From Candidatus Bathyarchaeota archaeon (GTDB lineage Archaea > Thermoproteota > Bathyarchaeia > RBG-16-48-13 > GCA-020355125), in contig JAOZHB010000032.1 in assembly GCA_026015035.1 (NCBI GenBank), positions 1 through 34,280 on the forward strand: DNA of 34,280 nucleotides, read 5' to 3'. Position 1 is the first letter of the stretch. Each line of letters begins with the position of its first letter. A program made the position numbers and the translations under genes. Below, in pieces: positions 19,953-29,338 of this stretch. Below the pieces are notes generated by a model that saw only the letters and a list, made by a program, of their open reading frames with translations, was not told where the DNA came from and ran no database searches.

Positions 19953-20699
19953 ATGATTAGTGAATCCTTACTTCTCAGTCTGGTTGCAGGTTTAGCTACG
20001 GGAATCGGTGGATTAATTGTTGTGTTTCTAGGAAGCATAAGTGACCGCTTCATTGCTGGCTCCATGGGATTTGCTTCGGGTGTGATGCTCCTCGTTTCCT
20101 TCTTAAACTTGTTTGTAGAGTCCTTAGACTTAACCTCGTACCTTTATGTTTCTCTAGCCTTCGTGGTTGGCTCCATCCTTATGATCTTCTTCGACTCCTT
20201 GTTGCCTCATCTAGAGCTGGGAAAGCGGGAAAACGGCATCGTCAAATCAAAACTCCTAAAATCAGGTGTACTGATCCTGATCGGAATCACCCTGCACAAT
20301 ATTCCTGAAGGGGTAATCATAAGCGCGGGATACACGCATCTACCACAGCTTGGAGTGTTAATCGCCGTGGCCGTCTTCTTTCATAATGTTCCTGAAGGCA
20401 TCGCAACAGCAGTCCCGTTAACTTCTGGTGGAACCAAGAAACGGGATGTACTTCTCTTAACCTTTTTTTCGGGTCTAGCTGAGCCCCTTGGAGCAATCTT
20501 AGGGAGTACTTTACTGATCAATGCATCAGATGAGATGATTGGCATCGCCCTCTCATTCGCAGCTGGCGTAATGACATATATTACCGCTGACGAAATCATA
20601 CCGATCGCTCATGAACGCGGCCATAAACACGCTGTCTCAATAGGCCTTCTTCTCGGGATAATCTTCATGATGATTCTTAACAACTTTTTGAGATTGTAA
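19953..20699 (+). CDS. ZIP-family metal transporter (ZupT-like)
   Basis: Duplicated ZIP signatures HNIPEGV and HNVPEGIA in a multi-TM protein. Confidence 0.9.
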   Translation: MISESLLLSLVAGLATGIGGLIVVFLGSISDRFIAGSMGFASGVMLLVSFLNLFVESLDLTSYLYVSLAFVVGSILMIFFDSLLPHLELGKRENGIVKSKLLKSGVLILIGITLHNIPEGVIISAGYTHLPQLGVLIAVAVFFHNVPEGIATAVPLTSGGTKKRDVLLLTFFSGLAEPLGAILGSTLLINASDEMIGIALSFAAGVMTYITADEIIPIAHERGHKHAVSIGLLLGIIFMMILNNFLRL

Positions 20700-21305
20700 G
20701 CTTGCTAGCTGTTCTACGTTTTCCTTTTTAAATACCCGAAGAGGTGTATCCACGGTACTAAACATACTACGCTTATTATCGAACTAATAATTAAATTGGG
20801 ATAATAATTGAAAAGGGAGTAGTCAATTACGCATTTACGTACTGATAAAGCTATTGAAGATTTCAACTTAGACACTTGCAACCTGTCATACGCTCCCCTC
20901 TTTTATGTTAGCAATTAATAGGCGGTGGTTCAAAAGCTGATTCAGAAAACGTTTAAAACGAACGTGTTTACCACTTACACAACACATGTAAACAATTGTA
21001 TACATCGTTCCTTTTTTTACAAAAATATGATAGAGTTCAGATTATTTAGCAAGTTGCTCTTAGATAATCACGTTCCACGAGAGCTAATAGAAATAACATA
21101 CAAGATAATAATATGGTTCGGAGGTTCGTCCTAGCTGTCTCATCGCTAGCTAAATCTTGTATTGAAAACCTAATGGTAATGTCAACGTAGTATGTAAGTA
21201 GCGAGAAAGTCAAGCTAGTTATGTGCCTTCTCTTTCCTGTCAAAGCTAGCTATGTTTAAGCTACCGTAATCGATCCCACCAGTGGCTTGTATGTTCTTTC
21301 AAGTG

Positions 21306-22379
21306 TTAGAGTTTTGTGCCGCAGTCTCCACAGAATTTTGTGCCTTGGGGGCTGGTTTTCCCGCATTGTGCACATGTCACTGATTCAGGGTTCAAAGCGG
21401 ATCCACAGCTCCCACAGAACTTCATGGTATTTGGCATTTGAGCGCCACATTGGGGACATTCAATGGTGGGTGTGGGGGCTAGACTTGTTCCGCAGTTTCC
21501 GCAGAACTTGTTGCGGGCTGTGTTTTGAAATCCACACTTTTTACAGCTAATCGTTTCTTGGGTTGGTTGGGGTGCTGTGGTTTGCGATGGCTGCATGGAC
21601 TCTGCGAGGCGTGCACCCATAGCCAGTCCAATTCCTGCCCCGACCCCTGCACCAGCGGCTCCGCCGCCTGGGGGCAGTTCGGACGCTGTCTCTTTCATGT
21701 ATTGCATCATCATGGCTTGTTGACCAATTCCTGATGCGAAGCGTCGAGCTTCTTCCGGAATTTTCACGCCTTCAAAGATGCAGTCAATTACTTTTAACCC
21801 AATCCGTGCAACTTCGTCGCTAATGGTGAGTCCAATCTTGTCGGTGGTTTCATCAAGGTTCGTGACGATTGTGGAGATATCGTGATGACCCATCTCGTCA
21901 ATGACCCGTTCGTTTACAAAGCCTCGGACATACTTTTCAATGTCTTGAGTGGAGCTAACGCCGCGGTTTCCAAAGAATTCAATGACAAACAGCTTCGGGT
22001 CTTCAACTTGAAAGAGTAAATAACCGTAGAATCCCATTTCCGCTTGGTAGGCTATCGGGCCACTGGGAGCGGAGTATGCTTGTCCACCAAAGTTTCCACG
22101 AAACTGGCTGTTGCTAACGAAGATTACTTCACAGTCAAAGATGTCGCCGATGATGCGTAAGGCGCGTAAAGCGCCTGTCAAGAGAGGGATGTTGGCGCTT
22201 GTTATGGTGTGTCTTCCCGGTCCGAAGACATCATAGGCTTTCCCGTCTCGAAAGAAGACAGCCCACTGGTTTTCCATGACAATTACTTGGCTTCCGTACT
22301 TCAAGGACAGGTTGGGAAATCGGCGGGCAATGTCATCGGGTCGCGCGTCATCCCATGCTACTCGTTCAATTAAAGGCAT
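21306..22379 (-). CDS. SPFH-domain (YdjI/COG4260-like) protein with three C-terminal zinc ribbons
   Basis: MPLIERVAWDDARPDDIARRFPNLSLKYGSQVIVMENQWAVFFRDGK N-terminus; three CxxC...FCGxCG ribbons. Confidence 0.85.
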   Translation of the reverse strand: MPLIERVAWDDARPDDIARRFPNLSLKYGSQVIVMENQWAVFFRDGKAYDVFGPGRHTITSANIPLLTGALRALRIIGDIFDCEVIFVSNSQFRGNFGGQAYSAPSGPIAYQAEMGFYGYLLFQVEDPKLFVIEFFGNRGVSSTQDIEKYVRGFVNERVIDEMGHHDISTIVTNLDETTDKIGLTISDEVARIGLKVIDCIFEGVKIPEEARRFASGIGQQAMMMQYMKETASELPPGGGAAGAGVGAGIGLAMGARLAESMQPSQTTAPQPTQETISCKKCGFQNTARNKFCGNCGTSLAPTPTIECPQCGAQMPNTMKFCGSCGSALNPESVTCAQCGKTSPQGTKFCGDCGTKL

Positions 22380-22391
22380 GTTTTCACCTTC

Positions 22392-22922
22392 TTACATTAG
22401 GGGACGAAACAGATTCTCCCTTTCATTCCATTTATCTTCTAAGTCATACAATAACTTTTTGACCTGATTTAGGTCTTCTCGTGCTTCTGCCCAATTTTCG
22501 TTATCCACGTTTTGACTTGTCTTCTGGACGGCTTCGTCCATACCCGCGATGTCCTGACTCAGGGTCTTATCAAAGTTGAAGACGCGGGCAAGTTCATTTT
22601 CGTTGATCTGGCCTTTTCGATCCCACAATCCAGCGTATCCATAATTTGCACGACGGATCTTTGCCATGACGCGATCAAGGACTTGAAGCACTCTCTTCAG
22701 GTCACGCTTTGAGAGTCTAGCATCCGCGTCTAAAACGTTAAGATAAACCCCCTCCCAGGTGTGACGCATATCACGCAGTGTGCGATATTGGGTGTCACGC
22801 ATTTGTTTGTCGAGTTCTCGTAAATCCTCTTTCGTCGCGAACCCACGTAAAAATAAGTTCTGAAGCTTAGACACGATACCTTGTCTCGCATTCACACTCT
22901 CTATTGTGTCACGTTCTGCCAA
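22392..22922 (-). CDS. Conserved-looking all-helical hypothetical protein
   Basis: 176-aa ORF, heptad-like charged helices; starts 13 nt upstream of the SPFH gene, likely co-transcribed. Confidence 0.75.
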   Translation of the reverse strand: MAERDTIESVNARQGIVSKLQNLFLRGFATKEDLRELDKQMRDTQYRTLRDMRHTWEGVYLNVLDADARLSKRDLKRVLQVLDRVMAKIRRANYGYAGLWDRKGQINENELARVFNFDKTLSQDIAGMDEAVQKTSQNVDNENWAEAREDLNQVKKLLYDLEDKWNERENLFRPLM

Positions 22923-23017
22923 ACTTCATCTCCTCGAACAGTTATTATACATATTTTACTGCTTGTAAGTTATTTATACATGTTACCTTGAGCTAACCGT
23001 TCACGACGTCCTCGCTA

Positions 23018-24463
23018 TCATAGAGCGATCGCTGCTCCACAGTATCTGCAATTAACCGATGTCTGCCCCCGATATATCATTTCGTTGTACGGGGCGCCAC
23101 AGATAGAACAGGCAACTAGCTCGGGGGTCTCCTGGTCCGACTCGGACTCTGGAGAGGCGGCGGCTAACTCTTCTTCGACTTGACCTGAAACAATAAGATT
23201 GTAGCCTTGCGTCAACCAATCTGCTTCATGTCCCTTGGTGTCAAACTTCATCTCCGGAACTCCGCTTTCCGATGCGAATTCAACGAATAACCCGGCGCCT
23301 TTTAACAAGCCAACTCTGCCTTTCGTCAGCTGGGTGACCATTCCAATGGGTTTATGAACAGCGACTTCTCGCACGATTTTTTTCTCAGTGACAATGAAGA
23401 ACCTTTTTTTCAGCACAACTTCCTTTTCCTGCTCAAAAATGAAGCGGAGGTTGGTCAAGGTGATGACGCCCTCCGAATCGTTATTCAGGTCTTTTGCCTT
23501 GGTGGCTATGATCGGGGTCTCTCCTTCCATCCAGGGAAACGAGGCGTCAGAGACTAGGGTCACTGTGCTTTCCGCCATGCGAAGATCTTGGTCAATGTTT
23601 TGATATCGTTTCTCTATGGGCGTAAGTGAACTAGCTATCTGACTCTGGATATTGGACATATTTCGGCGTAATTCTGAGAGTCCTAATTCGATGTCTCGGA
23701 GGTTTCCAAGATCGTAGTCGGAACGTCCTTGTTTTTGAGTGAGTATGCGTTGCAGATCCCGTGCTCTTAAGTGAACTGCTTCACTCCTTTGACTTGTAAC
23801 CGCTCTAAGATTTGAGCTAAGTGTAGCCCACGTTTCTGAAAGTGAGACTTGATCCGCCTCCAAGTGAGTTAATGCTCGGTAGTTACCTTGTCGAACGCGG
23901 TTAATCCGAGTAGGTAGGCTATGCACTCGATCGTTGAGACTTTCAATGCTGTGGGGTATATTATTGGTCTGCTGGCTGATGGAAGAGATCTCAGAGAATA
24001 AAGCGCTCATTCTATTAGTGTACATGAGCCGTTGCGAGTCATCGGTCACCATCTGATTTTCTCTTAGTTGAGTAGGCGTAGCGCGCGTGCGTGCGAATGG
24101 AGTTTGTGGACGACGGGTTTTTTGTTTCTCTATTCGATAATCAGAGAAGCGTTCCGCAGCATCCTTGTTAATTTTGAGTAGTTCAGCGATCACAACATTT
24201 GAAAGACGTGCTGAGGACACTTCTTTCTTTCCCTCAACGTCTTCACATAACTCACAAACCCGTACGCTTTTCGTAATTGTATTTGTGACTTGACTGGCCT
24301 GCCTTCGAGATGCCCCCGCTTTTAATACGCTTAAGCGCATTTTTGATCTATTGAACGCTTCCAACCGTCCATCGCTTTTTCGCACCCATCTTTTTTCTGC
24401 TACACGCGAACGCTTCTTTACCTTACTCATAGAACCCTTACCCAAGAAATAATGCAAAGACAC
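23018..24463 (-). CDS. ATP-cone / coiled-coil / PH-GRAM-like / zinc-ribbon multidomain protein
   Basis: N-terminal VRKSDGRLEAFNRSKMRLSVLKAGAS...SDYRIEK resembles an ATP-cone; helical centre; ITLTNLRFIFEQEKEVVLKK... PH/GRAM-like; C-terminal CSICGAPYN..VNCRYCG. Confidence 0.75.
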   Translation of the reverse strand: MSLHYFLGKGSMSKVKKRSRVAEKRWVRKSDGRLEAFNRSKMRLSVLKAGASRRQASQVTNTITKSVRVCELCEDVEGKKEVSSARLSNVVIAELLKINKDAAERFSDYRIEKQKTRRPQTPFARTRATPTQLRENQMVTDDSQRLMYTNRMSALFSEISSISQQTNNIPHSIESLNDRVHSLPTRINRVRQGNYRALTHLEADQVSLSETWATLSSNLRAVTSQRSEAVHLRARDLQRILTQKQGRSDYDLGNLRDIELGLSELRRNMSNIQSQIASSLTPIEKRYQNIDQDLRMAESTVTLVSDASFPWMEGETPIIATKAKDLNNDSEGVITLTNLRFIFEQEKEVVLKKRFFIVTEKKIVREVAVHKPIGMVTQLTKGRVGLLKGAGLFVEFASESGVPEMKFDTKGHEADWLTQGYNLIVSGQVEEELAAASPESESDQETPELVACSICGAPYNEMIYRGQTSVNCRYCGAAIAL

Positions 24464-24779
24464 AACATAAAAACTTCATGGAATCCAAGTTAATCTCATT
24501 CACTTTCTAACTTTGTAATTTACACTAGTTCCTTAGACGGCTAGCTTGCTCTGATTCCTACGTCACATATTGTATTGGTTATCGCTGGCTAGCTAAAGCT
24601 GGCTTCAAGTCCCGTACTTTTCTAACTAGCTCGAAGAAAAAAGGGGAATCTACTCGTATTCCCTGGCTTCTAGATGAACTGGAAAAAAACTAGAATCAAG
24701 ACACATTCACAGCTCGCTACGAAGATAGACTTAATATTCCTCTTTCAATCACTATATCAATCTTCCTAGAGAGGCATCG

Positions 24780-25613
24780 ATGTTGAAACTCATTGTAACG
24801 TCAAAAGACGATGCAGCTAGCACAAATATTGCTACACATTTATTAGAAAACCATCCTTTTACTGAAATGTCTGAACAATTTTCTGGGCACCCTGTTTACC
24901 ATTGGAAGCTACAAAACAAGGAGATCAGGTTTTTAACTGTTACTGGAGAACTAGCATATCATCAGGATCTAGAAGAAATACCTGATGTGGAACTCATCGT
25001 TTTTGTAAGTCGACACGAAAGTCGAGATAAGAAACCTATCTTTTCTGTCCATGTCCCTGGAAATTTCTTCACAGCAGAGTTCGGAGGTGTGTCGCGTACG
25101 GTCTCCATCGCACCAGCTAATGCCATGCGTGACGCGCTCAAGGAAATGACGAAGCAGAGGGATCTTCTCGGTCTCAAGGATTTTACGGTTTATTACGAGG
25201 GGACGCATCACGGTCCCTCCCTAAACATACCTGCCGTATTCGTCGAGATTGGAAGCACCCCCACTGAATGGATTAACCCCTTGGCGGGGGAAGTCGTCGC
25301 TCATGCGGCTATCGCCGCAATTGAGAGCACGGTACAGGTTGAGGGCGCCGTAGGACTTGGGGGGTCCCACTGCAACCGGAGACTGACCAGTATCAGCTTG
25401 GACTCCGACATCGCCTTCGGTCACATCATTCCGTCCTACGCCTTTAAGTGGCTCACCCCTGAACTCCTCAATCACTGTGTTTCGAGAACATTGGAGACGA
25501 ATCCCATCCTTGTCTTGGACTGGAAGGGCATCGATAGAAAGGATCGGGGGAAACTGCAAAAGGTACTGGATAAAGTCCCCTATCCGGTTCGTAGGGTATC
25601 AGAGTTTCGCTAG
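24780..25613 (+). CDS. dtdA: D-aminoacyl-tRNA deacylase, archaeal DtdA/GEK1 type
   Basis: GTHHGPSLNIPAVFVEIGSTPTEW and GLGGSHCNRRLTSISL...AFGHIIPSYAFK. Confidence 0.9.
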   Translation: MLKLIVTSKDDAASTNIATHLLENHPFTEMSEQFSGHPVYHWKLQNKEIRFLTVTGELAYHQDLEEIPDVELIVFVSRHESRDKKPIFSVHVPGNFFTAEFGGVSRTVSIAPANAMRDALKEMTKQRDLLGLKDFTVYYEGTHHGPSLNIPAVFVEIGSTPTEWINPLAGEVVAHAAIAAIESTVQVEGAVGLGGSHCNRRLTSISLDSDIAFGHIIPSYAFKWLTPELLNHCVSRTLETNPILVLDWKGIDRKDRGKLQKVLDKVPYPVRRVSEFR

Positions 25614-25908
25614 CAGTCTAAGCCTTTACACTTGTGACCTTGTAAAGACTTGAAAAAATAGAAGCGAGAAGCGTTCAACCCGTTATCGTCGTCATCAACT
25701 TTAGTTCTTCATATTGAGAATTATTCAATGTACTCATGTCCAAGCATTAAGGAAAATCTTGTTCTAATGTACACTAGAAATAGAACGTGTAATGGTAAAA
25801 TATTCGATTTTCTATAACATAGGTTAGGGAGCTAGCTCGCCTTTAATTAGTGAGTTTCAGGTCTTTTTGTAATGCATAAAAAGATTCCGCGTGCTAGAGA
25901 ACTGGTAA

Positions 25909-26997
25909 CTAATCCTCAGATTTTATGCTTGTCAGAGCCTTACTGATTTGCGTAATCCCTTTATCGTAGTACGATTTTGCCTCTTTGAATAGTTCCACGA
26001 CTTGAGTGCTTATCTCCGAACTTGAAGTTTTAATCCTCCGTCCCCTTGACACAAAGATTGTATGGATCTGGTTCAATGCTTGAGCCTCATTTTTGAAGCA
26101 TTGTGCTGCTAGTACAAGATTCTCTCCAGCTTCTGGGTAATTAAAAGCTATCTCCAACAAGAATGTGGAAGCGGCTTGATGCGTTGTGCGATAAACGCTT
26201 AGGCAATACGTGTCTCCCATTTCGGGTATTTTTAGTTCTTGTAAACCGAATTTATGAATCCACCAACCATACGTGTTTGATCCTTGCTGGATTTTCCATT
26301 GAGTGCTTTCACTATAATCGTCTATCTGGTTTTGTGAGTCATGGGCATGTCTTACTGCTTCTTCTAACGCTGCAATCTCTGATTTTTCCGCATCAAACTC
26401 TTTAATTTTCTCTCCGACAGCATACTCTTTCCCGTAGCCACATCTCGAAATACTTTTAGTGGCATAATTCTCATCCTGTACATCATAGCTATCAAGTCCT
26501 GATGAACCTCCTCTACCAAGAAACTTTTTGGTCTTTTCCTCAAATCCGCAAACTACATTATATTCACATACATCGAAGGCTCCCCACACTATCACTGGAT
26601 TCCCCAGTTTAATTTGATTTTTTATAAAGGGTATTGCTTGCTCTATCCTTTTTTTATTCGCTGAGATCCATTCTGGATCTTCCCAACCTTGAAAACTTTC
26701 AAAAAGCGGGGTTTTTTCACTTAACGTCTCAGCATCATAACCCAAAAGCTCGATTAGTTCTTCAGTACTCATAGCAAAACTGCAAGTCGGTGCACATGGA
26801 CATGGGCCAGCTAATCTAAATGCCGCTCCCGATATTCCTTGTATGTACGCCGTGGAGTAATCTTCTCCGTGATAATTCAAAACGATTCTTACAGCTTCAA
26901 ATAAAGGCTCATCGACTCTGAATTTGTCTATTCCTTCGATCCATACTTTTCCTTCCTTTGTCTTTACACTCTCTTTCAAATTTTTCATGTCCTGCAT
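25909..26997 (-). CDS. Hypothetical protein with C39/BtrH-like (papain-fold) N-terminal region
   Basis: ISGAAFRLAGPCPCAPTCSF followed by NPVIVWGAFDVCEYNVVCGFEEKTKKFLGRGG; inferred from pattern only. Confidence 0.45.
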   Translation of the reverse strand: MQDMKNLKESVKTKEGKVWIEGIDKFRVDEPLFEAVRIVLNYHGEDYSTAYIQGISGAAFRLAGPCPCAPTCSFAMSTEELIELLGYDAETLSEKTPLFESFQGWEDPEWISANKKRIEQAIPFIKNQIKLGNPVIVWGAFDVCEYNVVCGFEEKTKKFLGRGGSSGLDSYDVQDENYATKSISRCGYGKEYAVGEKIKEFDAEKSEIAALEEAVRHAHDSQNQIDDYSESTQWKIQQGSNTYGWWIHKFGLQELKIPEMGDTYCLSVYRTTHQAASTFLLEIAFNYPEAGENLVLAAQCFKNEAQALNQIHTIFVSRGRRIKTSSSEISTQVVELFKEAKSYYDKGITQISKALTSIKSED

Positions 26998-27134
26998 ATG
27001 GCTTTCATCTATATAATTTCACATCGCATAATGCGTATATAAAAAATTGCTAGCGAGCCTTAAGCAAAAACTTATTACATTCTATGTAGCGCAATACCCA
27101 TCACAATTTTCTTATAAACTAAGATGGTGTCGTA

Positions 27135-28298
27135 GTGTTTGCTACTGTGAAGAATCCGGTTTTTATGAAGATATATGCAATCCCCTTACTTACTGTGATG
27201 GTACAGTCCATGTCAGGGGCCATAGCCATTCTCTACGCCCTCGACTTGGGCGCGAATGTCCTCCAAGTTAATCTCATAACTACCATCCGTAGTACTATGG
27301 GTATTTTCCTCATGGTGCCCTTTGGCATCTTATCTGACCGTTTCGGACGAAAACCGATGGTGCTGTATTCAAGGATCGTAACTCTCTTGGGAACAGTGAT
27401 GCGTGCTTTTGCTACAGAACCTAATCATCTGATTATAGCCTCTTTATTTGGTGGCTTTGCTGGGGGAGGATTCTTTCCAATTCTACTTACGATGATAGGT
27501 GATGTTGCCGAACCAGAGGAAAGGCAAGAGGCTATCAGTACACTCTTCTTCTTTTCAAGCTTGGGTTTGATGATTGGCCCCGCCATATGTACAGGTCTAT
27601 TGTTACTACCTCAAATCACAATGCGAAATATCTATCAGATAACCTCTATAGCCAATGTAGGTATTCTCATCTATCTTGCTTTTACAATTCGAGAGACAAA
27701 ATCTCAGACGCATGAAAAAGGAAACTCTCGCCTTCACATTTCTAATTTAATTAAAAACTCTAACTTTCAAGGACTTCTAACGATGTCCTTTCTCTACTTC
27801 TTTTCCAGATCAGTCGTTCAAACCTATGTCCCGATATATGCCAGCGTTGACTTACAATTATCAAATGCCGAAGTCGCCTCGTTTTCTTTCTATCGTAGCT
27901 TAGCAATTATGCTTATTCGCTTATCCTCAGCTACCTTCTTAATAAGACTTTCAACAAGGCCTTTTCTCATCTCCGTATTACTGTTAGGCGGAATAACAAG
28001 TCTGGTCTCCCCCTTTGCGAATAATTACATATTGATAGTTGTAATCTTCTTTTTATCGGGTTTAAGTTACGGAGCGACATCAATTCTTGGGAGTACACTT
28101 GTATCGAATATTTCTACACCTGAAAACCGAGGAATTGCTAACAGCCTTTACAATTTAGCCCAATCAACTGGCAACATCACAAAACTCGTTACGTCTCCAA
28201 TAGCAGACATTTTCGGACTTACATACGTATTCTTCTTCGGAGGACTAATGGGTCTCCTTTCAGCTATTCCCCCATTATTTAAAAAAATAGGAAAATAG
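27135..28298 (+). CDS. MFS transporter
   Basis: ~12 hydrophobic segments, GILSDRFGRKPMVL signature. Start is probably GTG. Confidence 0.88.
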   Translation: MFATVKNPVFMKIYAIPLLTVMVQSMSGAIAILYALDLGANVLQVNLITTIRSTMGIFLMVPFGILSDRFGRKPMVLYSRIVTLLGTVMRAFATEPNHLIIASLFGGFAGGGFFPILLTMIGDVAEPEERQEAISTLFFFSSLGLMIGPAICTGLLLLPQITMRNIYQITSIANVGILIYLAFTIRETKSQTHEKGNSRLHISNLIKNSNFQGLLTMSFLYFFSRSVVQTYVPIYASVDLQLSNAEVASFSFYRSLAIMLIRLSSATFLIRLSTRPFLISVLLLGGITSLVSPFANNYILIVVIFFLSGLSYGATSILGSTLVSNISTPENRGIANSLYNLAQSTGNITKLVTSPIADIFGLTYVFFFGGLMGLLSAIPPLFKKIGK

Positions 28299-28395
28299 AT
28301 ACTGACAAATATGAAGTAAATACTCAGATACACAGTCAATACTTCAAACATTCTATAACAGAGCAGCCAGCCAGTTCAGCTAACAAGACAAGAAG

Positions 28396-29181
28396 TTACT
28401 GAGCTTTAGGTAGTAACACATAAAGGTCATGGGCTTCCTTTCGTGTGTATCCCAGTTTCTCTGCGAATTTTGCTGAAATGGGGTTTGCAGCGTTCCAATG
28501 GGGTTCGATGCCACGTCCTAAGCAATGTTCAATAAGTGTCGCGGCAAGGGTTGTAGCAATTCCTCTCCGTCGATAATCTGGGTGAGTATTAATCTCTATT
28601 TCAATTCCTTCCTGACACACAGTGAATGAGGATGCACAAGAAACTATCCGTTCACCCCTTAAAGCACAAAAGCCAACTCCCCTCGCCACAAAATCTTCAG
28701 GTGAAGAGTAACTCAGTAAATGATTATCTGTCCCAAGTTCATAGCTGAGATGACGTGCTAGATCGAGGTTAACACGCTTAACAGCAATCCCTTCTTGAAC
28801 CCGCTCTTTGAATGAACGGATATGGTTGATGTTAAGACCTTCACTTGAGAAGTCGAACCTTTGTCTCTTCTCAAGTCGACTCCCATAAGCTTCTTTTAAT
28901 AAATCTACCCATCCTTCTGCATCAACGTTTATCATGCACGGAGGAGTCAGTTCTTGAATAAGCTGAAGTGAAACAGGTAAATCTGGATCTCCCCCGAAAA
29001 ATGAGGCTACGGGATTGTGCAATAATACAGCTGCTTGCGGGTTAATCTCGTTGTCTGCTTTAGCAATCCCCCATATCCCCTCAAGTACGGCATTTATGAG
29101 AACACGACTATATTTGTGCTTTGAGAACAACCCAGAGAGTATTAACCGTTTTTTCGGGTCGACCTTAACAAGGGCACTCAT
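28396..29181 (-). CDS. GNAT-family N-acetyltransferase (ZmaR/GNA1162-like)
   Basis: INTHPDYRRRGIATTLAATLIEHCLGRGIEPHWNAANPISAKFAEKLGY. ATG at 29181 with GGAGG upstream preferred over ORF-track start 29250. Confidence 0.75.
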   Translation of the reverse strand: MSALVKVDPKKRLILSGLFSKHKYSRVLINAVLEGIWGIAKADNEINPQAAVLLHNPVASFFGGDPDLPVSLQLIQELTPPCMINVDAEGWVDLLKEAYGSRLEKRQRFDFSSEGLNINHIRSFKERVQEGIAVKRVNLDLARHLSYELGTDNHLLSYSSPEDFVARGVGFCALRGERIVSCASSFTVCQEGIEIEINTHPDYRRRGIATTLAATLIEHCLGRGIEPHWNAANPISAKFAEKLGYTRKEAHDLYVLLPKAQ

Positions 29182-29323
29182 TATAAAAAACCTCCATCCG
29201 TTAGCTAGCGTAAACCCTGATTTTTCCAAATATTCTGTTATCGCGCACATTCTAGATACTAGTTATTTCTTATTTATTTTGTTAATTAAATTTTAGAGTC
29301 ATTGGTACGATTTGTAAGGATGA

Positions 29324-29338
29324 TAATTAGTTAGCTAG
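29324..29338 (+). repeat. TAGC-array variant TAATTAGTTAGCTAG
   Basis: Direct reading; four stop triplets at 4-nt spacing. Confidence 0.85.

Noticed and set aside
20925-21134. 69-aa ORF in the long intergenic region
   Set aside because: AT-rich, low-complexity translation, no SD or family features; overlapped by another ORF on the opposite strand.
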